From NCBI GenBank assembly GCA_008508345.1, contig QNGE01001328.1:34296-98295 (forward strand): a stretch of 64,000 nt of DNA, written 5' to 3'. The notes beneath the pieces were generated by a model. The model ran no database searches. It was not told the DNA's origin and saw only the letters and a list, made by a program, of their open reading frames with translations. The translations under genes and the position numbers were made by a program. The DNA is from Paragonimus westermani. Taxonomy: Eukaryota > Platyhelminthes > Trematoda > Plagiorchiida > Troglotrematidae. This document shows positions 14,401 to 26,521 of this stretch, one piece after another (position 1 is the first letter of the stretch; each line of letters opens with the position of its first letter).

Positions 14401-17300
14401 GAGTGCTAACCAGAAGCTCGTTCTAGTTTACCTTGCAACTAAAGTAACGCATAAGTATTCGATGGAGTCCAGATGCAAAGGATGTGTTAGTTCGGGGGTG
14501 GTGACAAACTTTAGGTTTCGCTTCGAACTGTTTGACCAGTTTCGCTTGAAAAAACTTGACGTTATCGTCCCGAAGGAGAGCTGCTTAATCCACTCAATGG
14601 TGGGATAAACAAACATTGCTGTTAAGTATTGCTAATTCACACTTCTCGTCTTTCATTCTTTACAGTCGCTCTCTACTCATTTTGTCTTCCTAAACAACGG
14701 GACGCTTGAATTTGTTGCAAAACTAATTTCCCGCTACATAGTCTGTGAACTATTCATCACGATGTCACGTGTTGAATCTGGATTATTGGATCACACTAAC
14801 CAGACTGCAACTTCACTTATTCCACATACAATGCCACATGGTCTAATCCACACGCTTCCTTACTGATTAACTTTAGGAGTTGAGTATGTATCGAGTAGCT
14901 TAACCGTATACCCCCATTCTTCAAACATTGTCGCAGTGTACAAGTCAAAAACTGGTATCGCATGTACCCGGAAGTAAATGGATTTATTAACGAAATTATC
15001 AGAAGCAGCCAGTCTTCAGAAACAGATGCCCTGTATAACCGCACATTTCCAGAAATTAATCTACAGTTTTCTCCTCATATCTTGTAGAAAATTTGATACA
15101 TATTGGTGCACCCTCTTTGTCCACCACTAGTGGTTTTAAGCCACAACGTTGCCGTGGTCTCCACAATTTAATACCTTCTCAGAACAAAATAGTCTCAGTC
15201 ACGAACGATATTCAACGATTGACTCACGTACACTGGCAGTCGCGATGACAGTAAATGGTATAGATTGTAGTTATCACCTGTTGATGACGCAATTCGTGGT
15301 TGATCCAGAATTGCAGATACTGAATCACGCGATTACCTTACATAGAAGTTACATCAATTATGGAGCTGAACGATCAGTTCATAGAAAAAACGAATGACTG
15401 GGTCCAATTTTTCACTCATATCATGCCTTCATTTTATGTTTTTGGTTACCGCTGCAGGTTCCCATCAGAGTTTGGTTGACGTCTACCATTACGTTAAACT
15501 TCCGCTGAATATATATAACTTATGTTCACGCTTCAAGGTGCTTTTCAAAAAATGTGAGAGGAACATTTGCCTCCAGGATGGACATCAACAACTGCACGGT
15601 CAGCTCGACCATGCCGTTCGACCCATAATTTCAACTTATGTATGAGTTGCTGCCCTTTCCGGTTAGCTATCAGAAGCGGTTAGAAAATGTGACTGTGTTT
15701 ACGACCGATAGTAGTCATATGAACAACAAATAAAACGCATAATTGTGGACTGACAATCGTTCAACGACAGGTAACAGTTGAGTTTCTGTATACAACAGTT
15801 TGGGAAAGACCACATGATAATACTCTTTTCTATGTAGTAGGCGTAAATCATCAAGTGAGTGTTGTAGTGGTTGAATGTGCACCTCTTTTTGCAACTGTTA
15901 GCCTTTTATTTAGAAAATGGCGAGAAAAAGGATCATTTGATTACGTATTTCGAACATTCCCGTGGGGGTATAGATGCAACCTCTATATATTTCTGACAGC
16001 GTTTGCAATTAAAAGAAACGTTCAATTCAAGTGCAGTATAAAGCTGATGGTATACAAAGGAAGGTAGTGGATGGTGAGTACTGAACTTTTGGGAGATCGA
16101 AATAGCGGTTAAACAAAACTTGTTCGAATAACGACGGCGAGTAACTGCGTTAGGAAAGTGCGGCAACCAATCCGTGCACCCCTATGTTAATTGGCGTCAA
16201 TTCCGTGTGGACCTCTTATAGCAGGTGTATAATAAATATGAATGTGGAACACGTTTGCAACCACATTTTACGTTGGATTCACCTGATATTTTTGCATATC
16301 GAGTACGTCTGGAGCTGACTCGAATTCTGAATACCGCAAAGGCTTTCATTTTGATCGGTGTCCTACCAACAGTTCGTAGGGGGCACCGATTTGACACACA
16401 TATAAATAGACACTTTAGATAACACTTAAATGCACCTTTGGTTCAAGGAATAATTTGCGATCCAGTGACAATGTCTAAATTTGTTAGGCTCGGGTAGACT
16501 CTTCAGAATAACTGAAATATTATTGACCCATAGCTTTGTGGACATTGTCTGTTCGGCTTACTCCAGGTCATTATCATATCACAGTCATGTTAACTTACAA
16601 AAAATTCATATGAAAGCATGTTCGAAATGTGTTCTCTTCAAACGATCATATACGCGTTCAAGAGTGTGTGTCGCGCAACCCAGATGTGTACATTATTCAG
16701 TTTACCTTATCTTATTGTTAAATTGTGTAGTCGACCTATTGTTCTAGGACTGATCCAAACGTAAATGCTCTGGATCTAGGCGAATCAGCGATAGAAACAA
16801 TATGCCTCTATGGGGCAAGGGCTATACCAACCGAGCCACTCGGAGCTCACGAAGCACGCATTTGGACTCGGTTACTCACTCATCTCATTGTGTAAGGGCA
16901 TCCTGTTCTTGTTGATGGTCTGAGACCAGCAAAGGTTCAGATATCTCATAACTGCGATATCTTCTAAATGCATCCTAAATGGGTAATGGGATCTGATGAG
17001 TGGTTCCTTTCTGGTCAACTATTTTTTCGGTTTGAATAAGCCGAAGTCGACTGTGTATTGACTTTACTTCTTACAAATGGAATTTGGGAATTTATCTCAC
17101 GGAACTTCTCATGGCATGAAAATAGTATAGAGGGTATCTGAATGTGACCTAGATATTAATCAACCTATTGAACGCAGTTTATTATTTAGATGGACTTGAA
17201 AAGCACATCGTTCTATTCACCTTTACTCGATTAAAGAAATAATTAGATCTTCCCGTAAAACTAACGCATCACCAGCAACAACACAAAAGATGCTCGAACC
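11490..17300. other. No gene recognised
   Basis: AT-rich sequence with only chance-length frames. A minus-oriented tRNA-like head may lie near 16,800-16,860 (CCAACCGAGCCACTCGG on the plus strand). The frame at 15,149-15,397 reads like coding sequence (PQFNTFSEQNSLSHERYS) but lacks a convincing acceptor. Confidence 0.4.
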
Positions 17301-17668
17301 CGTAGGCTTTTTACGACAATCAACTTCTGGGTCAGTTTTGTTTATCTCGGAACGTGTTTTGTTTAGTGTGCTTGGACAAAAATGATGCCAAAACACCTTT
17401 CCTGAAACGGAGTCGCTGCCGCGATTGTAGCGATTGGCATAGCTCTTTTTGTCCCTTCTGTTCTGCCGTCGCCACAGCTTGCTTGTTTGCCAGCTGGGCG
17501 ATTGGTCTAGCAGCCGTGCTGTTGGACCGACACGAGGCGCGATTAAGCATGCCTGACCCAGTTAATGGACTTGTAAATACGCGTGTGTGGCAGGCCGTGC
17601 CTGTTGTCCGAAAATCAGAACACACCAATCGATAGGCCACGGTTGCCCAATCGGGTTTGATTTTCGTA

Positions 17669-17790
17669 TGGACCTGGTTGCATTCGTCTCCGGGTCCTTT
17701 GCGTGTATCGGGATTGCAACGGGTGGAGATTGGTTGATCCGTGTTCGTTTCACATTGGCAACCCACACTTTCGGCAGGCGTCAGATTTAG
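17669..17790 (+). CDS. Possible membrane-segment exon in a GC-richer island
   Basis: Within a locally GC-rich stretch (about 17,380-17,830) the plus strand encodes MDLVAFVSGSFACIGIATGG followed by DWLIRVRFTLATHTFGRRQ and a stop. The hydrophobic run followed by DWL resembles the first membrane helix and start of the extracellular loop in claudin/PMP22-type four-helix proteins. This is a weak impression from about 35 residues. The minus strand carries the longest open frame of the window (157 codons, 17,805-17,332), which I do not recognise and attribute to the higher GC content. Confidence 0.15.
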
Positions 17791-18614
17791 GTGTTTCACC
17801 AACACTCTTTCAGCTCGCTACCTGCGAGGCTGTTGCTGGTTGATTGCCTTGGATAATGTTTCGATCGGACTATCTGGGTTTCGATTTTGTGGCAAAATGC
17901 GAAGCAACTCAACAAAATTGTCTCAGATGCAGTTCGGATCACGTGTTCTTATCAGATGAGACTACTCAACAGGTAACTATTCTACGGACTATGTTCGTTG
18001 CATGTTTGTTATGTTGAATGTTACAAGCAGTTGAAATGAAGGAAGTAACCATCGCACCTCGTCAAAATGATTGACATTTAACCTCGGTTGTGTCTAAACG
18101 ATCTAGTAGCTTGATGTTATTTGCAAGATTTTTCCGATGAGCCGCTTTCTTTAGAGTAAACCATGTCCACTTCCTTTTGTCGCTTATGTTGCATCGTTGG
18201 GCTAGAAGCGTATCAGAAACATATCATATGATCAGAAACATATGGATTGGATGGGCGTTTGCTCGTGTTATATTTGATGGTAGACCTTACTAATACGACA
18301 AACTAGCTTAAGATGAATGCATAGTCAACACTAACGGTGGACGTTCTTCAGTCACCAGAAGCTTACATTTTCGTTTCCGGCTTTATTGCCTTTGAAACTT
18401 GAACCGAATCTAATTCGATATCAGGTTTCTGTGAATGTTTCATCACGCTCACGATAAGTTTAATTCCGGCCGTATCATAACCGGATTTTTCTTTCTGAAC
18501 TAACACAAATCTGTCTATTTAAAGCGAACATCACGGGGACGTCAAAAAGATTCCTCTTTCAGTCCTTCCTGAGAAGAAGCGTTAGAGTCTGTTTTCGTTC
18601 CGGTTAGTGTGTAC

Positions 18615-18790
18615 TAGTACTGAATACCATAGTGGCGGCCGAGATTTCAAATACGACCACGCTCTCGTAAGACAACCGTGTTGACCACTGTGCCACTGAC
18701 TTCACGCCAAGCATGACTGAATTATCATGTGCAAACGTTGGACCACATTCACGTGACAGCGATTCTCAAATTACCAGTCGGCCTAGAGAG
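18615..18790 (-). repeat. SINE head plus spacer of the composite repeat
   Basis: The minus-oriented head (CGTGTTGACCACTGTGCCAC on the plus strand) is followed on its outer side by AAGCATGACTGAATTATCAT, which matches the spacer seen between heads at 47.8 and 57.2 kb. The right-hand unit is missing. Confidence 0.5.
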
Positions 18791-19980
18791 TATGCTGTGT
18801 TTATAATCACTGTCTTTTCTGTAATCTCAAACCGATGGCTCCATTATTGGGGCCTCTCTCCAAGTTGAAATCACAGAACTTACTAACTGTCGATTCCGGA
18901 TAAGTTGTAATGGTTTTTTTTTATATAACTTGATCGTGCCCAATGTGAGGTCAGTGAAACACTAGCCACCATGGTTGTCTCATCGAAGTGTGGCCAGATT
19001 TCGACTGTGGCAAGCCTGTTCACTACCGATGGGCATTAACCGGAGAAAAACACGAGTTCACTGCAAGCTTTCGAAAGGGACTGACATAAAAGTCCATAGG
19101 AGTCTGGAAGCTAAATTTAACTGCAACTCACCTTTATTTCAACCAAAGTTTCTCACCATTTACCAGTAAACAATCCGTTCACGAGGTTAGATCAGATCAC
19201 GACTTTTCATCCCATGCAAAGCATGTTGACTAGTCAAGTCATTTCCACTGTGTCCTGGCCATTATGTCCGCATTATCGTGGTCCGAAATATGTCTTGAAT
19301 GTCAGATCATTCGAGTAGTTTTGGGTTTCAATAAGTAAAGTGTACAATTTACGGTTTACAAGACATTTCAAGTCACGCGACGTACCGAGAAGTCTCTGTA
19401 TATGTTGTCAGGTTGCTGAAATTTAGACAAAGATGGCTGGGTTAATTCCGACTTACGTCTACGACTTATAACCAGCGTCATTACGTCTAAGCTATCTCGG
19501 ACCCCGTGGGGTCATTATGTAAAACTGAATTGGTTGGTTTTTATTGCATTAACAGTTTTTCTGTAGTATAGTAAGAAGGGGTAGACTGGCAGCCAAAAGG
19601 TTAGACCTGAAACGTAGTGCTCATCTATATAATTCTTACCCAAAACACATCGAATATCTTAGTTAGCAGGGGAAAATGTACACAAAGTACTTATTTAACA
19701 AATTCCATGTTTTGTGCACACACTATCATTTTGATGAAACGCCTGTCGCGCGCTTTTTAAAAATGCGATCTGTTCCTTTTGACGCCAACTCTTCTTGGCT
19801 GGGTGAACTATGGTGATAACTCACTACACAGCACGTTCACGATCCTAGCTGCTTGTGAATATGTTGAATCTGCCACAGTTGTTTCGTCTGTTCCATCGTC
19901 ATCCTTCTGTGTATGTTTGTTTGTTGAAATGAATATCAGCCATCAGAGTTGATAAACAGATTGAGAATAACACAACGTTT

Positions 19981-20060
19981 CGAGTAAGTTGTAATCCTCT
20001 ACGTTTCAACCACCTCGCGTGGTCTTCTTCAGAAGTGTTGTAATCGAAATTTCGATTACG
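19981..20060 (-). ncRNA. Penelope-type hammerhead ribozyme motif
   Basis: On the minus strand the core CTGAAGA (20,032-20,026) is followed by a stem II (GACCAC, loop GCGAG, GTGGTT), then GAAAC and GTA (20,007-20,000) and a short stem I partner. All conserved core positions seem present except for an extra A before stem II. Stem I is short. At its right end is a perfect 20-base palindrome (20,039-20,058: GTAATCGAAA and its complement). Beyond it the minus strand could encode LNFILIKFGADI, a segment also found near the hammerhead at 26 kb. It is therefore a fragment of the same element family. Confidence 0.6.
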
Positions 20061-20329
20061 CCCAAACTGCTCAACTTCATTCTTATTAAATTTGGTGCGG
20101 ATATCTTACATCAGTAAGTTGCTTAGTTTGCTATTTTGCTCACACCATTGATCTATATAGTTGATTGTTTTGGATGGACCATCTACTCATCACTAGGACT
20201 TACCCAACTAAGTTGCTTCTCACTTCCGTCACAAAATAATCCGTAATCTATAAAACCTTTGGACCAGCAAAAAATGCGTTTAGAATATGGGTGCTTGACG
20301 AGCTAATGCTGTATTGGGCATTTATAACA

Positions 20330-20705
20330 CGTAGTCGAAACCAGCAAGCGTGCACGGATTTTATTTGAATTGCGTAACAGCATGCTGCTGTCTTGTTGGT
20401 GCCGTCGTCGTTTGTGTATGTTGTGTGTCTGGCCTGCTGGGCCTTCGACTCATTCTTGTTTGTGTTGTTTACTATTTCAGCACTGTTGCTGAAACCCTTT
20501 TTTCGGGAGAAGGCAAAAGAAGAGCAGACAGAGATTGTGTCCAAAGTTATGTTACGCAACACAGCAGTGGTTTAACTACACTTGTCTTCCATGCTCGTCT
20601 GACTGTCCACTGAATCTGTTCCTGTCCACGATGTTGACGTAGCCGTCATTTCGGATTCAATCTATGTGCGCTTACCAGTTTTGATCGGGCGTTACAAATT
20701 ATTGC
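20330..20705. repeat. Dispersed repeat B, copy 3 (longest)
   Basis: This copy joins both parts seen separately at 2.8-3.0 kb and 5.3-5.4 kb: GCTGGGCCTTCGACTCATTC, then GCACTGTTGCTGAAACCC, then AGTTTTGATCGGGCGTTACA. The four overlapping open frames on both strands here are explained by the repeat. Confidence 0.6.
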
Positions 20706-20709
20706 CTCA

Positions 20710-23700
20710 AATCAGGCGGTTTTGAGACGCAATGAGTGTGTTCCTTTCACTGGCCTTTTACTCCCTTGGTAAGTTGAATAAAGCTATACACACTTTTTAG
20801 TTGACGTCTTACGACCTCAGCATTTCTCGCATTCAGCTGTTGTATGGTGTTTTTAAAATACTCCAACCAGTAGCGTTTTGTGCGGTGCACTTTTCAAAGA
20901 TATCTGCCAGAGGCGCATATGAGGTTTATGGTATGTCAGTAAATTAACCAATTCTATGTGCGGAAGCGTTTATTACATTCAACCAGTGTCGTCCGCTGAG
21001 TTACACCAGACCAGTTAAATCGTTAAATCGTCGGATTCGTGTAAAATACGACGGCAACACCTGCGTTAACTTGACCGGACACTGGTATACACTAGTATTT
21101 CTTACTGGATGATCAGTACTAGATTGACAGTATGAAACTTTCAATCCCAACCTTTGATTTATATTTGTGCATTTCAAACATGGCCACTGTTTATCATATT
21201 GGATCAGTATTTCCGAAAATCTTTCAGATTGGCTTTTCATGGAACGTGAACGGTTTTTAATCACTTGTTTGCTTGCCATTCTCTAAATGTGAAGAACCGT
21301 TGGTTTTCGAATACCTCACTCAGATAAAAATATCCAGTACATTACTGTACTGTAGTGTCCACTTTTGTTTATCTAGCGGTCAATTGAAGTTTTATAAGTT
21401 GGAGGAAGGTTTTCTTGCTTACATACATTACTAAGTGTAGGGAAGTAGAGAGAAAGAGAAGTATGGAGGAATAGGAGAACATGTGTATAGATGTTCCTTT
21501 CAGAAATGATAAGGTTCACCAAAATATCGCCATTTTTGCCTTGAATAGAACCTGTGAGTTCTCTAGCTCGAGGTACCATTGATCTTGACAGTAGTCAACA
21601 GGACAGCGGAATAATGAGTGGTACCCAGTTTGTATAGACGAAAATTCCCTACTATTCACCAGAATAATAAGTACAAATTTTCAAAGAACATAGCGAAAGA
21701 AAGAGGAGATAAAAGAAGTGAAGAGCAGTGGAGTTTCATAGAAAGGAGGAGTCAGTAACCTCACGGATACACATTCACCGTCGACTGCTACACCCTGTCA
21801 TGTTTGAGAGTGTTTCCAGTTAGCTGTATGCATGCGCTCGAACTCCCTAACCGAGCAGACGGTGTCTTCCAATCTTGTTCAACGAGTTGAGCAAAGCTTT
21901 CATGGCCTGTCATACGTCATGGCCTGGCCACTCCTTGGCTTCTTCTGGCCCTCATTAGCCACACTGAACTGATCGCGGCGTTGCAGACGATCCGTCGACA
22001 TACAAAGTATGTCCCAGCCAGTGAAAACTGCCTTTTAGATACCTTGTTTTTTGGTCATGAACGTGTGTGTTCCTGAAATGCGTGCTGATAGATTATTATA
22101 TTACCCACCTAGTCAGCCTATTCTATACGGGTCATCGGATGGAGGTAGGCGGGGAAGCTACCGAGAATCTGTGTGCATCATCCACACGAACGGGTCAGGT
22201 CTGTGATCTGTAGAGTAAAGTTGGGTGCACGACCACATTACACATTTTGTCTTCTTTCGACAAATGAGCATCTCTGCGACGATGAGATTGGGAATTAAAA
22301 TAAAGCAGACTGGAATTGAAATGCAAAAGGGGAAGCACAACGGGAACGTAGTCATACAGCAGGCGCACTGGTTAACGCTGACACTAGAGGTCGTACACCA
22401 GATCAAACTTGTCCTGGTGGCCATACTGCTCGTAAACTCGGTCTAGCATGGCGAATGTATGCATGAGATCCGTTGATGGCACTAACACGGAAGATTTGAT
22501 CAGCGTTTTCCTAACTCCGAAAGAGAGTTATTTTTAATCAAATCAACCCATCTGGTATCACAATCTGAATGCATGACGTGGTTTGGGCCATGCGTGAGAA
22601 TCCGTCTCAGAAGACAGCGGGTGATGCGGCACCTCGGTCTGTCTTGAACACAGAGTGGATTGGCTCAGTTTAATCCACCATTCACAATAATACAACGGTA
22701 CCTTATCTCTCTTTGTAGGTCCAAGGCGTGTTCTCCCATCAGCTGGATACACCGTTTTCGGCCGTTGAAAGTCATAATATAATCCTCCGAGACACCTGAA
22801 GTGCAGTGTTGTCGGTGCATGGCTGTGCTGACAAACTGGCTGCGACAGTTGTTCCTAGATTTCACTCGTGAATAACATTACTTAGCGTCCCGTCGCAACG
22901 AGACTGGACTTTGACGCGGTGTGACAGCATGCGCGTTTGGGTGACCTGTCGGGCTAAACTGGACGGTGTGAGGACCACACCGACATTCACTCATATCGGC
23001 CATACCAGCAGGTAGATGTCTGACCAACCAAAGTCTCTTGGTTCTCCAGGTTTGGGGTTTGGATAAATTTGACATCTTTTCCCGAAAAACGTGATAATTT
23101 TGGCACATTGCCACCCACTCACTGCTTTTCGGCACAAGCTTTTGAACTGGGGGCTTTTGTTTGAGAGCCCTAATCGCCTTCCTGTTTATGACTTGGCGTC
23201 CTGACAGTATCTCAGCCGACACACAACCGTGGGTATCCGCAACAACTAACACTGTGCTTCTATGAGCTTGATACATGACAAATGTACATTAGGTTTAGGG
23301 ACTCAAAGACAACCTGTTGCTTTGTGGTTCAGCAATATAAAGTACAAAGGTCAACGTGAAGCTCCTTCCTTTAATTGGTTCTGCTTACTATTCACACTTT
23401 GGTGTCTTTAACGTATGGCATGCAGAAACCTGAAAAGTGTATAATTTCAAGAAGGAATGTTAACAGCGACAGCTGACCTAGAATGGTAATTTGCAGCATA
23501 CCGCTAACAGTAGAGTGCCAGTCAATCAACACGTCACTTATGTGTGTACTAGAATAACGCTATTTCAGTCGATTGATGGGTTCCAGAAGTCTGCATATTT
23601 ACTCCAAGCTAATGGAGTGATATGTAGAGAATTACATGGCTAACTTTGTCGGCTGAGTTTTGAAAGTCCAGAAAGCTAACATTAACCGGCTAACTTCCAT

Positions 23701-25200
23701 CAGCTCCCTATGTCGATTGTCCCTTGGGTTCCATCGAGTTAGTTCAGCATGACAAGCCCTTTTGGAATCCATGTTGATTATCAGGCAGGAGTGTATGACA
23801 CGCAGTCTTGTTCATCCGCTAATATATGATGAGATATCCCGATGTTCCATATGAGCAATAAGCTCACAAGTGTGCGTGGCAACTGCATGTGTAGTTCTTG
23901 ACTGAGACTTGCTTCTTTCCTCATGGCTATGTAGCAGTTTAGCATCAGCGATAACCACTGATGTATTGAAGTCCACCATGGTGATGATCACCTATGGTTT
24001 CATTCCAAGCCGGAATGTGTGCGTGCGTATCGATTGACTGGATGCGTGTGTCTGTGAAGAGCTTGAATCCCAACCGTTGAAATTTTGCCCCGTTAATCTC
24101 CTCTGATTGTGGTCTGAAAGTTTCTATAATTAATGATGTTACACCTAATCAACACAATTTTTATTGCATGGTCTTCAAGTGTTTGTTGTTTCAGGCAAGT
24201 GAACTTACAGTTAGCAGAAGAAGTTTAGCTTCTCATTTATTCAACCCACCGTGCTCACCGAACCCCCCATCCTTATTTGAGGCAACAATCTTTTGTACTT
24301 TAATTTCACAGTTTGAATAATGCTCTCATCTAGTGATTTTGTTGGCGGGGTGATGTGCTCGGTGATGGGAAGGCCGGTTGAAACACTATTGAATGATGTT
24401 AGTGATCACGTTCACCATAGACAGCAACGCTGAGCCATGAGTGAAAAAATTGTCAGTAAGGTAGCTTCTTTGCGGATGTAATTGCGTCACTGAACTTACA
24501 TCACAGGTAATCCGGTTAAGCAACGACGACGTTCAAACCACTGAGCCCGATTGACCGCTAATTTAACGTCTCCATCCACAGACTTTGCAAATCGTAAGGA
24601 CTCTAGCCGCGAAAAACAAACCCAATCTATAACGGTTAACTTCTGGTAATTGAATTCATTACTCAACGCTAAGTTGTTACCTCTCTTGCAAACCACGTCA
24701 GTCAACTGCGGCATGGACAACACGTTTTCAGTGGGCCAGACGACAAGCCAGCATCCTTAGTACATGACCTAATCTGCTCATACTCAAAGATTGAGTGGAT
24801 GAACTGGCTTGATACTCACTGTTAACTGTCCACTGCCTAACCTCAATGTTGCCTGCTTACTGATGTTACCCGATTCGAACGACCGAACGCTTATATCGAT
24901 AGTTCAGTACCTGTGGCCAGTTCACATATTTTGCTGTGAGTGGCGAAGCTTCGCATCTGTAGATAATCAGGGATTTTCCAATCACCTTGCGTACGCGACT
25001 TTTAAGCTTTTTCCTAGCAAAGGATGAAAAACTACTGTGTTATTTGTAAAAGTGCTAGTCTTCGTTCCTTTTTGATTACATCACCTACCAACCAAGTGAT
25101 CTCTACAATTTTGTTATCCCACACTGAATCCGGGTAATCAGAACAGTCTCGCAGAAACATTTTACACTTTAAGACTGCCAATCGCATTTTAACACATTTG
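20710..25200. other. No gene recognised
   Basis: Includes a GC-richer part at about 21,780-23,280 with opposed open frames (22,158-22,446 and 22,878-23,276). None shows a domain or phased splice sites. It may hold an unrecognised transposon. Confidence 0.4.
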
Positions 25201-25523
25201 GTAGAGCACAAGATAATGTCTAACATTGTCTGTACTACTCAAAAGGTATCGAACAGCGATATCATGTTGTCAATTCAGTTAAGTTCCGTCAATCTTCCAG
25301 CAACTGAAAAGTCCACATCGGTATTCTATGAATATTGTGGACAGTCTTTCATCAGTACGTCAGTAACAACTCTGAATGAAAATAGCAAAGAACACTCATG
25401 ACGTTCATCCTCTTTATAAGTGAAACTGTCAAACACTTCATTGTGGACATTAATCTGAGCTGAAGTACAGGAACAAAGTGTAGACAATGTGCTGACGCTT
25501 GTTCGGCACCTCCCTATATTTAG

Positions 25524-25805
25524 TTGACTGTAAATGTAGACTTTGATTCTTTAAGTGTGATACATCTTTACGCTCGAGAGAAACGGCACTTTTCAGCCGG
25601 CATTACGTGTGACGGTTCTCCGGAACATGACAAAATGGAAACAGAACTCTTCCTGTTCATCCCTGATACATCCTCCCGGGCTTCTGTCGGTAGACGAACT
25701 GCAGTGGATGTTACAACCCCAATTATGGCTGAAGTCAAGCTAATTCTTCCACAGTCTTTCCCTGAATTTTTACATGAAATTTGTATGAGACATGTTATGA
25801 AGTGA
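25524..25805 (+). CDS. Possible last exon of an unassigned plus-strand gene
   Basis: A good acceptor (ACCTCCCTATATTTAG) is followed by 93 sense codons and TGA. The peptide begins LTVNVDFDSLSVIHLYAREK, continues GITCDGSPEHDKMETELFLF, and ends LPQSFPEFLHEICMRHVMK. Base choice at third positions looks like coding sequence. Upstream, 25,205-25,245 could be a short exon (acceptor TTTGGTAG, donor AAAAG/GTATCG) that would join in phase 0. No domain is recognised. The right edge abuts a Penelope-related fragment on the minus strand, so the gene may have been truncated there. Confidence 0.33.
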   Translation: MTVNVDFDSLSVIHLYAREKRHFSAGITCDGSPEHDKMETELFLFIPDTSSRASVGRRTAVDVTTPIMAEVKLILPQSFPEFLHEICMRHVMK

Positions 25806-25894
25806 TTCCAGTACAATAGACTTTGAGATGAATCATGCAGTTGCCTAGCGATAGAAAAATATGCCTTTTTGGCGAACATTTTACCGCCACGTCA

Positions 25895-26051
25895 TCTTCG
25901 CTGTTCACCCAAGCTTTCCGGCCGGTCGTGTATGCAACTTCAAAATTGGAATTACACTTTTGAAAGATATCCGCACCAAATTTAGAACGAATGAAGTTGA
26001 ACAGTTTGAGCGTCGTGTTTAACATGCTATTGATAAACAGATTAGAAATAA
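25895..26051 (-). mobile_element. Penelope-related leader fragment next to the hammerhead palindrome
   Basis: The minus strand reads LKLFNFIRSKFGADIF and then CNSNFEVAYTTGRKAW. The first part recurs as LNFILIKFGADI at about 20,065-20,105. Both copies sit beside a hammerhead motif, so this looks like the start of an element's coding region, lost soon after. No RT remnant follows. Confidence 0.45.
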
Positions 26052-26201
26052 CACGACGTTACGAGCAAGTTGTAATACTCTACGTTTCAATAACACCGGG
26101 TGGCCTTCCTCAGGAGTGTTGTAATCGATTACAACACTCCCGAGGAAGGCTACCCGATGTGGTTGAAACGTAGAGTATTACAACTTGCTCGTACCGTCGT
26201 G
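26052..26201. ncRNA. Palindromic pair of Penelope-type hammerhead ribozyme motifs
   Basis: Two arms of about 75 bases (26,052-26,126 and 26,127-26,201) are inverted copies with no spacer and few mismatches, centred on AATCGATT. Each arm carries the parts of a minimal type I hammerhead. The minus-strand copy has CTGAGGA (26,113-26,107) and GAAAC followed by GTA (26,088-26,081), with ACTC before the core pairing with GAGT after GTA as stem I. The plus-strand copy has CCGAGGA (26,140-26,146), one core base changed, a better stem II, and GAAACGTA (26,165-26,172). Stem III is only AC/GU, as in Penelope-like elements, whose ribozymes are known to work as dimers. Both copies have defects, so self-cleavage is doubtful. 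Confidence 0.7.
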
Positions 26202-26330
26202 GGATTACACTTTGTTTTCTAAAGTACCTAAAATATTGCCAAGGGAGTCGCCTTTGTATCATCTGCATTGCAGCCAATCAGAACCCCTACCTTATCTTTG
26301 AGTATTTGAAACCTCTACAGTTATTTCCTT

Positions 26331-26521
26331 TCAACCCAAGGCTGCGCTAGGAGTACGAGAAACCAGAGGAGGTTCGTCGCAGTGGAGCGGGTGTAATTCG
26401 AACTTGTCCTCACTGCATACACGTGGTGTTCCTATTTTGGAGTTTGGACAACCGTTATTTGTTTTCTGGGATACAGTTATGTCTAAGCCGTTGGATAGTG
26501 TTTTCAGGCTCTTTTGAGTCA
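26331..26521 (-). CDS. Tentative last exon of the small unassigned gene
   Basis: An acceptor (CAATCTAG) is followed by two completing bases and 62 codons: TQKSLKTLSNGLDITVSQKT, then a Cys/Pro-containing part (GTPRVCSEDKFELHPLHC) and PPLVSRTPSAALG, then TGA. Phase agrees with the exon ending at 26,692; the intron would be about 170 bases. The composition is typical of real coding sequence and unlike the AT-rich surroundings. No AATAAA was seen close downstream on this strand. It ends just right of the hammerhead palindrome at 26,052-26,201. Confidence 0.35.

Noticed and set aside
17332..17805. 157-codon minus-strand open frame
   Set aside because: It is the longest frame, but lies in a GC-richer patch where stops are rarer. 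It has no domain, no splice support and low-complexity composition. A frame of this length is expected by chance in 64 kb on six frames.
19600..19625. GAAACGTAG resembling a hammerhead 3' core
   Set aside because: No CTGANGA half upstream at a workable distance on the same strand.
22878..23276. 132-codon minus-strand open frame
   Set aside because: Basic, low-information peptide with no phased splice sites and no family; probably chance in a GC-richer stretch.
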